Assembly: GCA_026874595.1 (NCBI GenBank)
Contig: CM049309.1
Coordinates: forward strand, 4,872,076-4,936,075
DNA length: 64,000 bases
Origin: Sipunculus nudus
Taxonomy: Eukaryota; Annelida; Sipuncula; Golfingiida; Sipunculidae
Reading direction: 5' to 3'
Shown here: piece after piece, positions 1 to 11,674 of the stretch
How positions within the stretch are numbered: the first letter of the stretch is position 1
Layout: every line of letters begins with the position of its first letter
Translations under genes and position numbers: made by a program
The notes under the pieces: model-generated
Seen by the model: the letters and a program-made list of their open reading frames with translations, nothing else
Told to the model about the DNA's origin: nothing
Database searches by the model: none

Positions 1-310
1 TAAATTCTGGTCCAAAAATACTCCGACGTGCGTCACCAGAGGTTTCCGATGACAAGTGTATCTATAGACGTACGGACACTGCTTTTTTTTAACAGTTTGA
101 AGGAACCCACGACCTCCGTTTTGTATTTCCTGGTTGCGTCATGGGAATTAAGGAACTGTCTTTTCTAACAGTAACACTAATATAAATCCTCATTATTTTC
201 GAAAGCAAATAAAGAACGACTCTATATACATATTTGTATAATTTATAATTGGTCATGACTGGCTGTAAAATCATGATCGATGATTGAAAGAAAACAAAAA
301 CGACCGATTA
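1..310. other. AT-rich flank, no feature seen
   Basis: No exon, repeat end or RNA gene recognised. It ends where the 3.4-kb duplicated segment begins. Confidence 0.5.
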
Positions 311-363
311 TTAATCGATCATAATATGTAGCTTATAATTACAATGTTGACCAAATATATTCA

Positions 364-365
<2 letters not shown>

Positions 366-421
<56 letters not shown>

Positions 422-433
422 CCCCCCCCCCCC
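366..433. repeat. (CT)n plus poly-C microsatellite
   Basis: About 27 CT repeats followed by a C run. The same tract at 7602-7669 has a different length, so it is a length-variable marker between the two duplicate copies. Confidence 0.95.
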
Positions 434-568
434 ACCTTGTAAGTTTTGCTGGAGAGTCAAGGTGACTGCCTGGTCGTTGACACTTGTTCGCTGCAAAAGC
501 TTCAGTTTTAATGCTAATTGCTTCTTTGTGTCTCGTCTTCCTATTTTTTTCTGACTGGATTAGAACCT

Positions 569-805
569 CAGGGGCGGATCCAGGATTTAGGAGAAAAAAA
601 GGGGGGGAGGGGGGGGGGAGGGCTCCAACCCAGGAGGACTTATTCCTAAAAAAAAGGTCATCTGGTCCGAAAGGGGTGGGGGGGGGGGGGGGTTCCCGGT
701 CGCAAAATTTCGTCTAAAACCCTTTAAAAAAGGTTGCTTCGGGTGAAAAGGGGGGGGGGGGGGGGTCCGGACCCCCTGGACCCCACCCCCCTAGATCCGC
801 TTCCG
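569..805. mobile_element. MITE, CAGGGGCGGATCCAGG family, copy 1
   Basis: It begins CAGGGGCGGATCCAGG and ends with the near complement CTAGATCCGCTTCCG, enclosing G-rich and C-rich runs. Other members sit at 7805-8039, 11029-11212 (reversed) and 29544-29747. The CAG-type ends resemble hAT elements, but no clear target-site duplication is seen here. It has no coding capacity, so it would be non-autonomous. Confidence 0.7.
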
Positions 806-899
806 AAGCATATTTCTGGTTTATTTGTCTAGACTACTTTGCATGTACATACACAATCGCTTGTGATCAAATCGATTGATTGGGACATTAAAATAAATA

Positions 900-903
<4 letters not shown>

Positions 904-963
<60 letters not shown>

Positions 964-983
964 TATATATATACATGTATATA

Positions 984-1068
<85 letters not shown>
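904..1068. repeat. (TA)n followed by (GA)n microsatellite
   Basis: A long TA tract with small interruptions runs into a GA tract at about 1031. Translations rich in YIYI or RERE across it are artefacts of the repeat. The duplicate at 8140-8302 differs in length. Confidence 0.95.
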
Positions 1069-1070
<2 letters not shown>

Positions 1071-1365
1071 GCTCCATGTTTGGATCACAGGTCTGCTCCA
1101 GAAGAAAGACAGTCCCTTATACCAGTGCATGGCTGTCATTGGCTCTTGGTGTACAACCCTTCAAATTAAAAGTGATTAAATGTTAAGTAGCATGTTCCTT
1201 TGGTGTTACCGTAACCCTCCATAAAAAAATTTCATCGAAATCCTTTCTTATATTCCATTGAGTAAAGTTGTTTAACGACAAACATTCGAACCAAGCACCC
1301 AGCCACGATTGAAACATAATACCTCTTCCCTTATGACTATAGACTACAGAGTAGACTATATAATT

Positions 1366-1366
1366 A

Positions 1367-1431
<65 letters not shown>
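1366..1431. repeat. (TA)n microsatellite
   Basis: Simple TA tract, with a length-different counterpart near 8599-8652 in the second duplicate copy. Confidence 0.9.
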
Positions 1432-1433
<2 letters not shown>

Positions 1434-3640
1434 CTTGCTGTATGGTTCAGGCGTCTTTCTGAAAGGTGAAAAATACTGGAATATAAATCATTTTATTGTA
1501 TCAGTGACTTATATCTCGTAATATTTTTAGAGACCGGGGAAAATGAACGAAACTAAATTTGCACTCTATTGTCCAAGTCCTGTTAGTTTATCCGACCAAG
1601 CTCAGCAAGTTATTTATGAAATATATATATTTTTTCAATCATGGTGCTTTTCATGCCCGCTTGTTGAACATGTGAATGAAATAATTCATACTTATACCTG
1701 TGCGGCTTAAAAGATACCTGTTCTGCTGAGTGTGATGTTTTTTTCCGTTCTGAGTAGAAAAAACCGGAAACAACATCAAGATAAAGCCCACGTGCAAAAG
1801 TTTTCTTTTGTGCAAAGAAACTTGCAGGTTACGCTTGCCACAAGGCGCAAAGTGCTGTATTCCGCGGCACGGATGCGGGAACCTGTTCTATTATTCGGCT
1901 TAGTTCAACACTTAACTTTTTATTATTATTGTTATTATCCCCCCTGGTACCGTGAGGGGACTTCCTAAAACTGAGGAAAAAGTCATGAAAATTCCTCTAA
2001 AGTCATGCTATATGTATTACACAGCGTATATCGATTACATCTTTTAAACTCTTCAGCATATTCTTGGTTTCCTTTTTTATAAATGTTAGTTGTTATTTCA
2101 TTTTTTATTAAATATTGTCATACGTATGAATACTAAAATATAATTAATTATATTTAAAATTATTGTTAATAAAATGCTGAGTAAATTTTAATGGCAACAA
2201 CAAAAAGTTGAGCATAATTAGGAGAGATCTAACGTAAAGAAATTTATGGTGGTAGTCATTAGATGGCGTCACCAGTCCCCCCCCCCCCCCCCCCCCCCCA
2301 CCCTTTCACGCGGGAGAAGATCTATCGAGGCAAATTATACGCTGGCTGCATGGTTACTTAGATCTTCTGTGTGTAGTTCATCTGCACCATAGCTAAAAGC
2401 GTCGCACATATTTCAGGGCGAAACCCTAGGAATTTCAGTAAAATTGTAAAGAAAAAGTGAACAAAACTGTTACTTTCATAGTAATATGCTCAAAGACAAA
2501 AACATGCTTCAAAATGTTATATTTTAGGTTTTGTGCAATTTCATTTAAAAATATGTTAAAAACTTTTATTTTAGAATCAGAGATTTTTTATCTGCACTTC
2601 GCACATTTTCATTTCAAAAGTATTTTATTAAATTTCAATTGATTACATTAATTCAGATGCCATACTTATATAGTTTTCAACGTGATTTGACAAACAGACA
2701 ATATAGCTGTCTCTGAAGTACGTGCATATCAAATGAACGTGTGGCATATGTTGCGGTCATGGCAGTGGATAGAAGTGCGGACTGGACCGGAACGAACCGG
2801 ACCACCCCTGGGGGTGTCCTCTCTTTCTCTCCGCCCAGTTAAGTTCCCCTGGGGATTTACTCAGCGTACAGTCCTGTCTTTGTATTATCACTGCCAGCTG
2901 ACAAAGTTTAACGTGTTTTGTCTCAACGGGAGATTAAAGATAAGTGTGAATTAAGAGTAAATATTAGCATAATGAGCATATGTTTTAGTTGGCTTTCCCC
3001 TTGATTATCGTTTTTGCACGGTATCATATAATTATTAGGTTCCCCATGATACCTAAATTCGGAAAATTCAAGATTTTTTCTCGTGAAATATGCCATACGG
3101 CTCTGTATGAGATATAAAACTTGAAATATTCCAGGTCCTCTTATGACTGATATTTAGTTTGTATTCTAGAAAGATTTGACATTTTTGATACTTACATAGT
3201 AAAAAAATACTTAATAATAAAGCTGAAATGATATTCTAAATAAAATAAGATAATAATTTTCACTGTACTAACAGGAACTTAAATATATTTAAGAAACAAC
3301 TGATGCAAAGAAACTTATAATGCTGGCCATGAGATGGCGCTACCAGTTTCCTCATGGTGTCAATTTGTGTCATTGATGCAGTATGGAAAGATCGCTCATT
3401 ATCATTCGCGCTGTCCTGGATATGGCTATATATAGAAAAAACATAGTTTAGACAAACTACTCTAGTCTGTCTGCATGTACGCTGGTAGTAGGGGTGCTCA
3501 ATTTGATCCATTAATGAGTTTACTATGAAATATAATACTATAGTATCTAATCCTGCGTAATAATTAACTTATAATGGAAACATAAAACCTTATTTTCTAA
3601 AACCTTATACTTAATTGAAATATATTTGAAATGTGATTAA

Positions 3641-3641
<1 letters not shown>

Positions 3642-3693
<52 letters not shown>

Positions 3694-3730
3694 CTGTATA
3701 TTTATATATATATATATATGTGTGTGTGTG
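3642..3730. repeat. (TA)n and (TG)n microsatellite at the duplication edge
   Basis: A TA tract, a short spacer and a TG tract stand 13 bases before the LINE junction at 3743. The same order ends copy 2 near 10946. Confidence 0.9.
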
Positions 3731-3959
3731 TCTACTAGTCATGTTGTTGTTGTAACCTTTATTTCCTCCACTGAGCGGAGAATCAACAATTTACAATGAT
3801 ATAACATTAGATGAAAGTTCAATACAATATCACACAAAAAATACACATATATATATAATAATACATGTGCAACCTTCATGATAAATGCACTTTGTTACAT
3901 ACACACTTTTTTGTTTACACATACGTTCTAATGAATTCCAAGGTATAAAAACCTTCCAA

Positions 3960-4676
3960 TTAAACAAGTTTCATATGTTGTAGACATTCTATTGTGTCCT
4001 TCGCATGGGAAATTAGTTTTACAGATTCATACAAAAACACAATATTTTGTTCTTGTGCAAATTCACATACAGGTCTACCTAACATATGTGAGAACATTTC
4101 GTCATCCGTGATATTATTGAAATAAGCACTGATTTCCACATTAAAAGTATCAGTTATAAAGTCAAAGAATTCATCTCTGTCTGCAGCGGTGCTGTAACAA
4201 CCAAGAACGGCGTGACTGTAAATTTCCTCTACCATAAATCCACAAAAGGGACAGAGAATCACAATATCTTTAAGACAATCTATTGTTACAACAATTTTCG
4301 CTACATAATTGAATAAACCAAGAGAATGAGGGACCTCTTTCGAGGCTTGCCATAGCAGTGACTGATGAAAACATCCGTCCATAATATTATTGTACACTAT
4401 AAAGTCACTGTCAGTACATACACGATTATAATAATTGGTTTCTTCTTTTTCTACAACCGATTTAATCACAGCTCTTTTCCACAATGCTTTTGAAAGTATA
4501 GGGAGATCTCTAAAGAAAGATAATGCCTTATCAAACAGACCATATTCTTGTAACAACAAAATAATATCAAATATATAACCGGAACGGAAAGAATTTGGTT
4601 TCAGTAAAATACAATTCAGCTTAAAAAAGAAGATCTGAAAACATGGATGAAGCGGACTTAATTGGCATAATCTGTG
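3960..4676 (-). pseudogene. C-terminal part of the LINE polyprotein, shifted frame
   Basis: Immediately after the A run at 4677-4686 (T run on the coding strand), the frame beginning HRLCQLSPLHPC stays open to the stop at 3960-3962. It joins smoothly to the upstream ORF. It contains a CPFC...H....C zinc-knuckle-like motif typical of LINE C-termini. Together the two parts would encode roughly 1,165 residues. A single-base indel in the homopolymer, real or from sequencing, is the only visible lesion. Confidence 0.88.
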
Positions 4677-7450
4677 AAAAAAAAAAGTAATTTACTTTTA
4701 TGAATGAAAGCACGCAACCGCGGCATACCTAGCATTAATATAACTTTGTCTGAACGTATCCAGGAGGGAAAATTTTGGATTGATTTTAAACAGAATCTAT
4801 GCATACGTTCCAGAGCTACATAATCACTCTCGCGCAAGTTATGCCACAGTTCGCACCCGTACAGTGCACGTGGGATAACCATGCCTTTATACAGACTGGA
4901 GCAAGTAAGAGGATTTAAACCGTTTGGACGGACACCAGCTCCCGCCAGTGAAAGGAGCGTACCCCTGCCTTTGTTACAGGAATCTTTTGTGCGGTCACAT
5001 GGTTTGAAGAGATCATGCAAAATTACACCAAGGTGTTTTTGAGTGCGGACATTCGCTAATACAGAGTTTCCAAGTTGGAACCTGTAATTATTTTTTATTC
5101 TATTTCTCTTTTCATTAAATATCATGATTGATGTTTTATCGGTATTGTACAAGAACCTCCATTTACAGCTATATGAGTAACATATATCTAGCATCCGTTG
5201 TAGGGCAGTGGGTGATATGGCCACAAGAGAAACATCATCGGCCTGAGTCGGTGATCCTACATAAGTTTCGGCTACATGTGCACCAAAACCACTCTGTCGA
5301 AGTTCTTTAAGCAAATCGTCAAGATATAACATATATAGAAACGGCGACAATACACCTCCTTGCCTGACAGACTGACAAATTTTAAACCATCTACTTCTAA
5401 CTTCGTCTATCAAAACTGCACTCTCCATATTTTGATAACAATTAAACAATACTCTCCAGGCCTTACCATTAACTCCAAAATTAAATAATTTGAAAAATAA
5501 TCCATTAATCCATACTGAATCAAAAGCTTTTCTACTGTCGAGATAAGCCACGAATACCTTGGAGTTGCGCTCCATATTATAAAGAATACATTCTTGAAGC
5601 ATAAAAGAAACGTTTATTGCGGACAGTTTAGGTTGATAGGCACACTGCATAGCGTCAGGAAAGGAAATTCCCGAATCTAATATCCAAGACTGGATCCTAT
5701 TTGAAATAACACGTTCAAAAACCTTATGTAAGACAGGTAGGAGTGTGATGCCTCTATAATTATCCGGTGCATCATGCCGCTTTTGAGGGTTTTTTAGAAG
5801 AGTAACAATTAAACCCTTTGTCATTTCAAGTGGTACAGATTCAAGGTGCCAGATAAGATTGAACAGGTGATGAATATGTTCCCACAATACATGTTCACCG
5901 TATTTAATGTGTTCATGAGATAAATTATCATGACCTGCGGTTTTTTTCAGTTTCAATTCATTCACTGACTTTACAATTTCTGTATATGTAAATTGATTGT
6001 CTAGCAGATTATTTCCTTGTGCATTCCTATCAATATTTTTGATTACATTGTCAACTTTATTTTTGTGGCCACTTTCAAAATTTTCATGTTCCGTTTGTGA
6101 GTAAAGACTTTCAAAATGATCAGCCCATGAATCGACAATTTCGCGTGTATTCCTACAACATTTACCATTAAACACCATGGTTGTTGTGGCTGACCGATTT
6201 TTTCTGCGCCTCTGCTTTACAAAACGCCATAATTTATTTACATCTAAGTCTGAATTTTTATCTATATTTTCAAAGATTTCTCGCTCTCTCTGCGCAAGTA
6301 GCTGTCGCAAGCGACGACGGAAATCTGCTTTAGTAGCTTTGTATTTGGAGAAAAGGTCATTATCTCGTGACCTTGGCCGTCCCTCATTAACCCATTCTAT
6401 ACGGAATTTACGCATGAGATCGTACAGTGGCTTAAGTTCCTCGCGCCATGAAGGCTTTAAGTAGCGATTAAAACGACGGATCGGTAATGATTCCTTCGCA
6501 GTACCTGTAATAATCGATACAAGTTGAGAGTAATACTCATTTAAATGTTTTTTACTACAAGACTCAATAGACGGTTTAGTCAATGAATTTAATCGAAATT
6601 CAAGAGGTTTTACATACCGCTCTTTAATTTCATGAGATTTAAGTTTACCCCAGTTTAAGACGTGACGGGTATGATTTGATATACACACATCAGTTGCATA
6701 TGATGAAGACATGGTTAAACAAACCGGTAAGTGATCAGACATATTAATCAAGGGTTCATCTTCTATTTCGACATTACTAATTTTATCTTTAAAAGTTTCC
6801 GAAATAAGAATATGGTCAATAAGTGATCTACTGTTCTCATTACGGTATGGGTCAAAAGTGAAGTTCGGTCCAATTCTAGGTCCTGTGTATCCAGGACTAA
6901 ACAAACCTGTATCGGTCATGAACCTGTGTAATGCTTGAAACCTATTCTGATTGGCAGACCCAGACAAATCGCAGTTAAAATCTCCCATAAACAAAACATC
7001 TCCCATTGTATAATATTCATTATATATGTCATGTAAAATTTGCACCCAGTCATAGTAGAATTCGTCGCTGTAATTTGATGAAGGCATATAAACACTGAAG
7101 ATGAACAATTTTGAACTGTCCTGCATATTAACAGAAATACCAACAATCCTGTCAATATCATCATTTAGATGGATTTGTGAGATAACTGATTTCAGCTTTT
7201 TATGCCATATAATACCAACTCCACCTTTACCCCGTCTATAGGGATCTAATATGTTCAGTGACTTATCCGAAACAGCTGTACAGCTGTAGTCTGCATGTAG
7301 CGACTGAAGATAATTTAGACTGTCAGGGAATAACCAGTGTTCACTTATGGCCATGATATCAATATGTTTTACTGAGAGTAAATGATTAACGTAGGGTGTA
7401 CTTGGCATAATGCCACGTACATTAAAACAAGAAATATTTAAACTTTCCAT
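4658..7450 (-). CDS. LINE polyprotein: APE-type endonuclease and reverse transcriptase
   Basis: 930 aa are visible before a premature stop. Residues 1-245 form an endonuclease/exonuclease/phosphatase fold. Visible catalytic landmarks are N10, E37 in SEHWL, Y121, GDFN at 156-159, D212 in LIDH and the closing SDH at 238-240. The reverse transcriptase spans about 495-790: motif A is AYLDSRKAFDSVW (D638), then VRQGGVLSPFLY, then the active-site pair in QADDVSLVA (D738, D739). The usual F or Y before ADD is Q here. An in-frame TAG lies just upstream of the ATG. The protein would nick target DNA and copy its RNA in place. The stop at 4658-4660 follows a frameshift at a ten-base homopolymer, and the true C-terminus continues in another frame. 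Confidence 0.95.
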   Translation of the reverse strand: MESLNISCFNVRGIMPSTPYVNHLLSVKHIDIMAISEHWLFPDSLNYLQSLHADYSCTAVSDKSLNILDPYRRGKGGVGIIWHKKLKSVISQIHLNDDIDRIVGISVNMQDSSKLFIFSVYMPSSNYSDEFYYDWVQILHDIYNEYYTMGDVLFMGDFNCDLSGSANQNRFQALHRFMTDTGLFSPGYTGPRIGPNFTFDPYRNENSRSLIDHILISETFKDKISNVEIEDEPLINMSDHLPVCLTMSSSYATDVCISNHTRHVLNWGKLKSHEIKERYVKPLEFRLNSLTKPSIESCSKKHLNEYYSQLVSIITGTAKESLPIRRFNRYLKPSWREELKPLYDLMRKFRIEWVNEGRPRSRDNDLFSKYKATKADFRRRLRQLLAQREREIFENIDKNSDLDVNKLWRFVKQRRRKNRSATTTMVFNGKCCRNTREIVDSWADHFESLYSQTEHENFESGHKNKVDNVIKNIDRNAQGNNLLDNQFTYTEIVKSVNELKLKKTAGHDNLSHEHIKYGEHVLWEHIHHLFNLIWHLESVPLEMTKGLIVTLLKNPQKRHDAPDNYRGITLLPVLHKVFERVISNRIQSWILDSGISFPDAMQCAYQPKLSAINVSFMLQECILYNMERNSKVFVAYLDSRKAFDSVWINGLFFKLFNFGVNGKAWRVLFNCYQNMESAVLIDEVRSRWFKICQSVRQGGVLSPFLYMLYLDDLLKELRQSGFGAHVAETYVGSPTQADDVSLVAISPTALQRMLDICYSYSCKWRFLYNTDKTSIMIFNEKRNRIKNNYRFQLGNSVLANVRTQKHLGVILHDLFKPCDRTKDSCNKGRGTLLSLAGAGVRPNGLNPLTCSSLYKGMVIPRALYGCELWHNLRESDYVALERMHRFCLKSIQNFPSWIRSDKVILMLGMPRLRAFIHKSKLLFFFTDYAN

Positions 7451-7598
7451 GTTAAAAATCTAAACTGAAACGAACCAAAAGTTTTATTGCAGGTAAGTTG
7501 GTGTTTAAGATTTACTCAGATGGTGACTCGAGTCACGATTAAGCGTTAATCGATCATAATATGTAGCTTATAATTACAATGTTGACCAAATATATTCA

Positions 7599-7660
<62 letters not shown>

Positions 7661-7804
7661 CCCCCCCCCACCTTGTAAGTTTTGCTGGAGAGTCAAGGTG
7701 ACTGCCTGGTCGTTGACACTTGTTCGCTGCAAAAGCTTCAGTTTTAATGCTAATTGCTTCTTTGTGTCTCGTCTTCCTATTTTTTTCTGACTGGATTAGA
7801 ACCT

Positions 7805-8039
7805 CAGGGGCGGATCCAGGATTTTGGAGAAAAAAAAGGGGGGGGGGGGAGGGCTCCAACCCAGGAGGACTTATTCCTAAAAAAAAGGTCATCTGGTCCG
7901 AAAGGGGTGGGGGGGGGGGGGGTTCCCGGTCGCAAAATTTCGTCTAAAACCCTTTAAAAAAGGTTGCTTCGGGTGAAAAGGTGGGGGGGGGGGGGGGGGT
8001 CCGGACCCCCTGGACCCCACCCCCCTAGATCCGCTTCTG
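7805..8039. mobile_element. MITE, CAGGGGCGGATCCAGG family, copy 2
   Basis: Counterpart of 569-805 within the second duplicate. It ends CCGCTTCTG, where copy 1 has CCGCTTCCG. Confidence 0.7.
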
Positions 8040-8136
8040 AAGCATATTTCTGGTTTATTTGTCTAGACTACTTTGCATGTACATACACAATCGCTTGTGA
8101 TCAAATCGATTGATTGGGACATTAAAATAAATAAGT

Positions 8137-8139
<3 letters not shown>

Positions 8140-8191
<52 letters not shown>

Positions 8192-8211
8192 TATATATAT
8201 ACATGTATATA

Positions 8212-8302
<91 letters not shown>
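8140..8302. repeat. (TA)n followed by (GA)n microsatellite
   Basis: Counterpart of 904-1068, with different tract lengths. Confidence 0.9.
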
Positions 8303-8304
<2 letters not shown>

Positions 8305-8596
8305 GCTCCATGTTTGGATCACAGGTCTGCTCCAGAAGAAAGACAGTCCCTTATACCAGTGCATGGCTGTCATTGGCTCTTGGTGTACAACCCTTCAAAT
8401 TAAAAGTGATTAAATGTTAAGTAGCATGTTCCTTTGGTGTTACCGTAACCCTCCATAAAAAATTTCATCGAAATCCTTTCTTATATTCCATTGAGTAAAG
8501 TTGTTTAACGACAAACATTCGAACCAAGCACCCAGCCACGATTGAAACATAATACCTCTTCCCTTATGACTATAGACTACAGAGTAGACTATATAA

Positions 8597-8654
<58 letters not shown>

Positions 8655-10852
8655 CTTGCTGTATGGTTCAGGCGTCTTTCTGAAAGGTGAAAAATACTGG
8701 AATATAAATCATTTTATTGTATCAGTGACTTATATCTCGTAATATTTTTAGAGACCGGGGAAAATGAACGAAACTAAATTTGCATTCTATTGTCCAAGTC
8801 CTGTTAGTTTATCCGACCAAGCTCAGCAAGTTATTTATGAAATATATATATTTTTTCAATCATGGTGCTTTTCATGCCCGCTTGTTGAACATGTGAATGA
8901 AATAATTCATACTTATACCTGTGCGGCTTAAAAGATACCTGTTCTGCTGAGTGTGATGTTTTTTTCCGTTCTGAGTAGAAAAAACCGGAAACAACATCAA
9001 GATAAAGCCCACGTGCAAAAGTTTTCTTTTGTGCAAAGAAACTTGCAGGTTACGCTTGCCACAAGGCGCAAAGTGCTGTATTCCGCGGCACGGATGCGGG
9101 AACCTGTTCTATTATTCGGCTTAGTTCAACACTTAACTTTTTATTATTATTGTTATTATCCCCCCTGGTACCGTGAGGGGACTTCCTAAAACTGAGGAAA
9201 AAGTCATGAAAATTCCTCTAAAGTCATGCTATATGTATTACACAGCGTATATCGATTACATCTTTTAAACTCTTCAGCATATTCTTGGTTTCCTTTTTTA
9301 TAAATGTTAGTTGTTATTTCATTTTTTATTAAATATTGTCATACGTATGAATACTAAAATATAATTAATTATATTTAAAATTATTGTTAATAAAATGCTG
9401 AGTAAATTTTAATGGCAACAACAAAAAGTTGAGCATAATTAGGAGAGATCTTACGTAAAGAAATTTATGGTGGTAGTCATTAGATGGCGTCACCAGTCCC
9501 CCCCCCCCCCCACCCTTTCACGCGGGAGAAGATCTATCGAGGCAAATTATACGCTGGCTGCATGGTTACTTAGATCTTCTGTGTGTAGTTCATCTGCACC
9601 ATAGCTAAAAGCGTCGCACATATTTCAGGGCGAAACCCTAGGAATTTCAGTAAAATTGTAAAGAAAAAGTGAACAAAACTGTTACTTTCATAGTAATATG
9701 CTCAAAGACAAAAACATGCTTCAAAATGTTATATTTTAGGTTTTGTGCAATTTCATTTAAAAATATGTTAAAAACTTTTATTTTAGAATCAGAGATTTTT
9801 TATCTGCACTTCGCACATTTTCATTTCAAAAGTATTTTATTAAATTTCAATTGATTACATTAATTCAGATGCCATACTTATATAGTTTTCAACGTGATTT
9901 GACAAACAGACAATATAGCTGTCTCTGAAGTACGTGCATATCAAATGAACGTGTGGCATATGTTGCGGTCATGGCAGTGGATAGAAGTGCGGACTGGACC
10001 GGAACGAACCGGACCACCCCTGGGGGTGTCCTCTCTTTCTCTCCGCCCAGTTAAGTTCCCCTGGGGATTTACTCAGCGTACAGTCCTGTCTTTGTATTAT
10101 CACTGCCAGCTGACAAAGTTTAACGTGTTTTGTCTCAACGGGAGATTAAAGATAAGTGTGAATTAAGAGTAAATATTAGCATAATGAGCATATGTTTTAG
10201 TTGGCTTTCCCCTTGATTATCGTTTTTGCACGGTATCATATAATTATTAGGTTCCCCATGATACCTAAATTCGGAAAATTCAAGATTTTTTCTCGTGAAA
10301 TATGCCATACGGCTCTGTATGAGATATAAAACTTGAAATATTCCAGGTCCTCTTATGACTGATATTTATTTTGTATTCTAGAAAGATTTGACATTTTTGA
10401 TACTTACATAGTAAAAAAATACTTAATAATAAAGCTGAAATGATATTCTAAATAAAATAAGATAATAATTTTCACTGTACTAACAGGAACTTAAATATAT
10501 TTAAGAAACAACTGATGCAAAGAAACTTATAATGCTGGCCATGAGATGGCGCTACCAGTTTCCTCATGGTGTCAATTTGTGTCATTGATGCAGTATGGAA
10601 AGATCGCTCATTATCATTCGCGCTGTTCTGGATATGGCTATATATAGAAAAAACATAGTTTAGACAAACTACTCTAGTCTGTCTGCATGTACGCTGGTAG
10701 TAGGGGTGCACAATTTGATCCATTAATGAGTTTACTATGAAATATAATACTATAGTATCTAATCCTGGGTAATAATTAACTTATAATGGAAACATAAAAC
10801 CTTATTTTCTAAAACCTTATACTTAATTGAAATATATTTGAAATGTGATTAA

Positions 10853-10907
<55 letters not shown>

Positions 10908-10916
10908 CTGTATATT

Positions 10917-10947
<31 letters not shown>

Positions 10948-11028
10948 CTACTAGTCATGCATCCCCCGACCTGGAAGATAAATTGACGTCACCGTCACTT
11001 CCAAATTTTATATAGTGGAGAATCAATG

Positions 11029-11212
11029 CAGAGGAGGTCCATGCAGGGGGTCCGGATCCCCTCTATTTTAAACGCAACCTTTTTAGGGGGTTAAACCTGT
11101 TTTTCCGATCTTGGCCCCTCCCTTTCTGGATCAGAGGGCCCTTTTTTTAGGTTAATTATATAGTCTTCCTGGGTTGGACCCTCCCCTTTCCAAAATCCTG
11201 GATCCGCCCCTG
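11029..11212. mobile_element. MITE, CAGGGGCGGATCCAGG family, reversed and diverged
   Basis: The right end reads CCTGGATCCGCCCCTG, the complement of the family start. The left end CAGAGGAGGTCC is a degraded version of the other terminus. The middle shares the poly-G/poly-C and AACCTTTTTAGGGG elements of the family. Confidence 0.6.
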
Positions 11213-11257
11213 ATATATGACAACCTCTTACAATATAGGGACGTGTGAATGTAAGGC

Positions 11258-11674
11258 CGTATCCGCACTAGCAAGTAATCAAGATCGTGCATACAATTAC
11301 TCTGTCCGCAATAGGCGACTAATCCGTATCAGTTTACTGTATAGTCCGCGGGAACGAAACGGACTGCAGCAGTTCTGTTTACCTTAGTCCAGTTTACAGT
11401 AAACCGATTCCTAGTCTGTACGGAAAAATCCGTTTTACCCTTGTACGTGTAGCCAGGTTTGCTGCCATTGACCTTATAATCCTTCACGAGAGATAATACT
11501 TTTTGTAAATCCGATTAACAACCTAGTGTGGACAGTAAACTCACGTTTTATTGAATAAACTAATTAAGGCTTTTGTAAAGCGAACTACCGTGCGGACGCA
11601 GTGTGTATACTACTTCGAGACTAAAGTAAACCGGTTTAGTATATCCGATTTTGATGTGAACTAAGTGCGGACCA
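11258..11674. mobile_element. MITE-like repeat with TCCGCACT ends, copy 1
   Basis: It starts TCCGCACTAG and ends AGTGCGGAC, giving short terminal inverted repeats. The interior carries repeated AGTTTACAGTAAACCG-type motifs. A diverged copy lies at 16552-16945 in the same orientation. No coding sequence. Confidence 0.55.

Larger units (their letters stand above)
311..3743. repeat. 3.4-kb direct duplication, copy 1
   Basis: This segment recurs nearly base for base at 7546-10959. The first shared bases are TTAATCGATCAT and the last are CTACTAGTCATG. Outside microsatellite length changes I counted about eight to ten single-base differences, for example near 598, 804, 1565, 2230, 3169, 3412, 3496 and 3556. 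That is roughly 0.3 percent. It holds microsatellites, one small MITE and no convincing gene. Its right end directly abuts the 3' end of the minus-strand LINE. Confidence 0.95.
3744..7545 (-). mobile_element. Non-LTR (LINE) retrotransposon, nearly intact
   Basis: The element reads right to left. Its 5' end is at 7545, about 95 bases of leader precede the ATG at 7450, and one long ORF follows, broken once by a frameshift. The 3' end at 3744 carries a short ACA-type repeat tail rather than poly-A. No ORF1 is present, so it is either 5'-truncated or from a clade with one ORF. Both ends abut the copies of the 3.4-kb direct repeat with no extra bases. The endonuclease plus RT plus C-terminal CCHC layout places it in the broad jockey/I/CR1-like group; the clade is not resolved by eye. 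Confidence 0.93.
7546..10959. repeat. 3.4-kb direct duplication, copy 2
   Basis: It matches 311-3743 throughout, with the same order of microsatellites, MITE and unique sequence. Its left edge abuts the 5' end of the LINE at 7545. After CTACTAGTCATG it continues into sequence absent from copy 1 (CATCCCCCGACC). No gene is supported inside it. Confidence 0.95.

Noticed and set aside
829-1186. ORFs with long YIYIYI and RERERE stretches on both strands (also 8063-8403, 34094-34531)
   Set aside because: They are translations of TA and GA microsatellites and have no start context, domain or homologue-like segment.
1732-2954. Small ORFs repeated in both duplicate copies (1732-1968, 2457-2642, 2733-2954 and counterparts)
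   Set aside because: They are repeated only because the DNA is duplicated; no domain, no splice context, and codon use looks random.
4677-4686. Programmed ribosomal frameshift in the LINE
   Set aside because: No pseudoknot or slippery heptamer could be argued beyond the homopolymer; a simple indel explains it.
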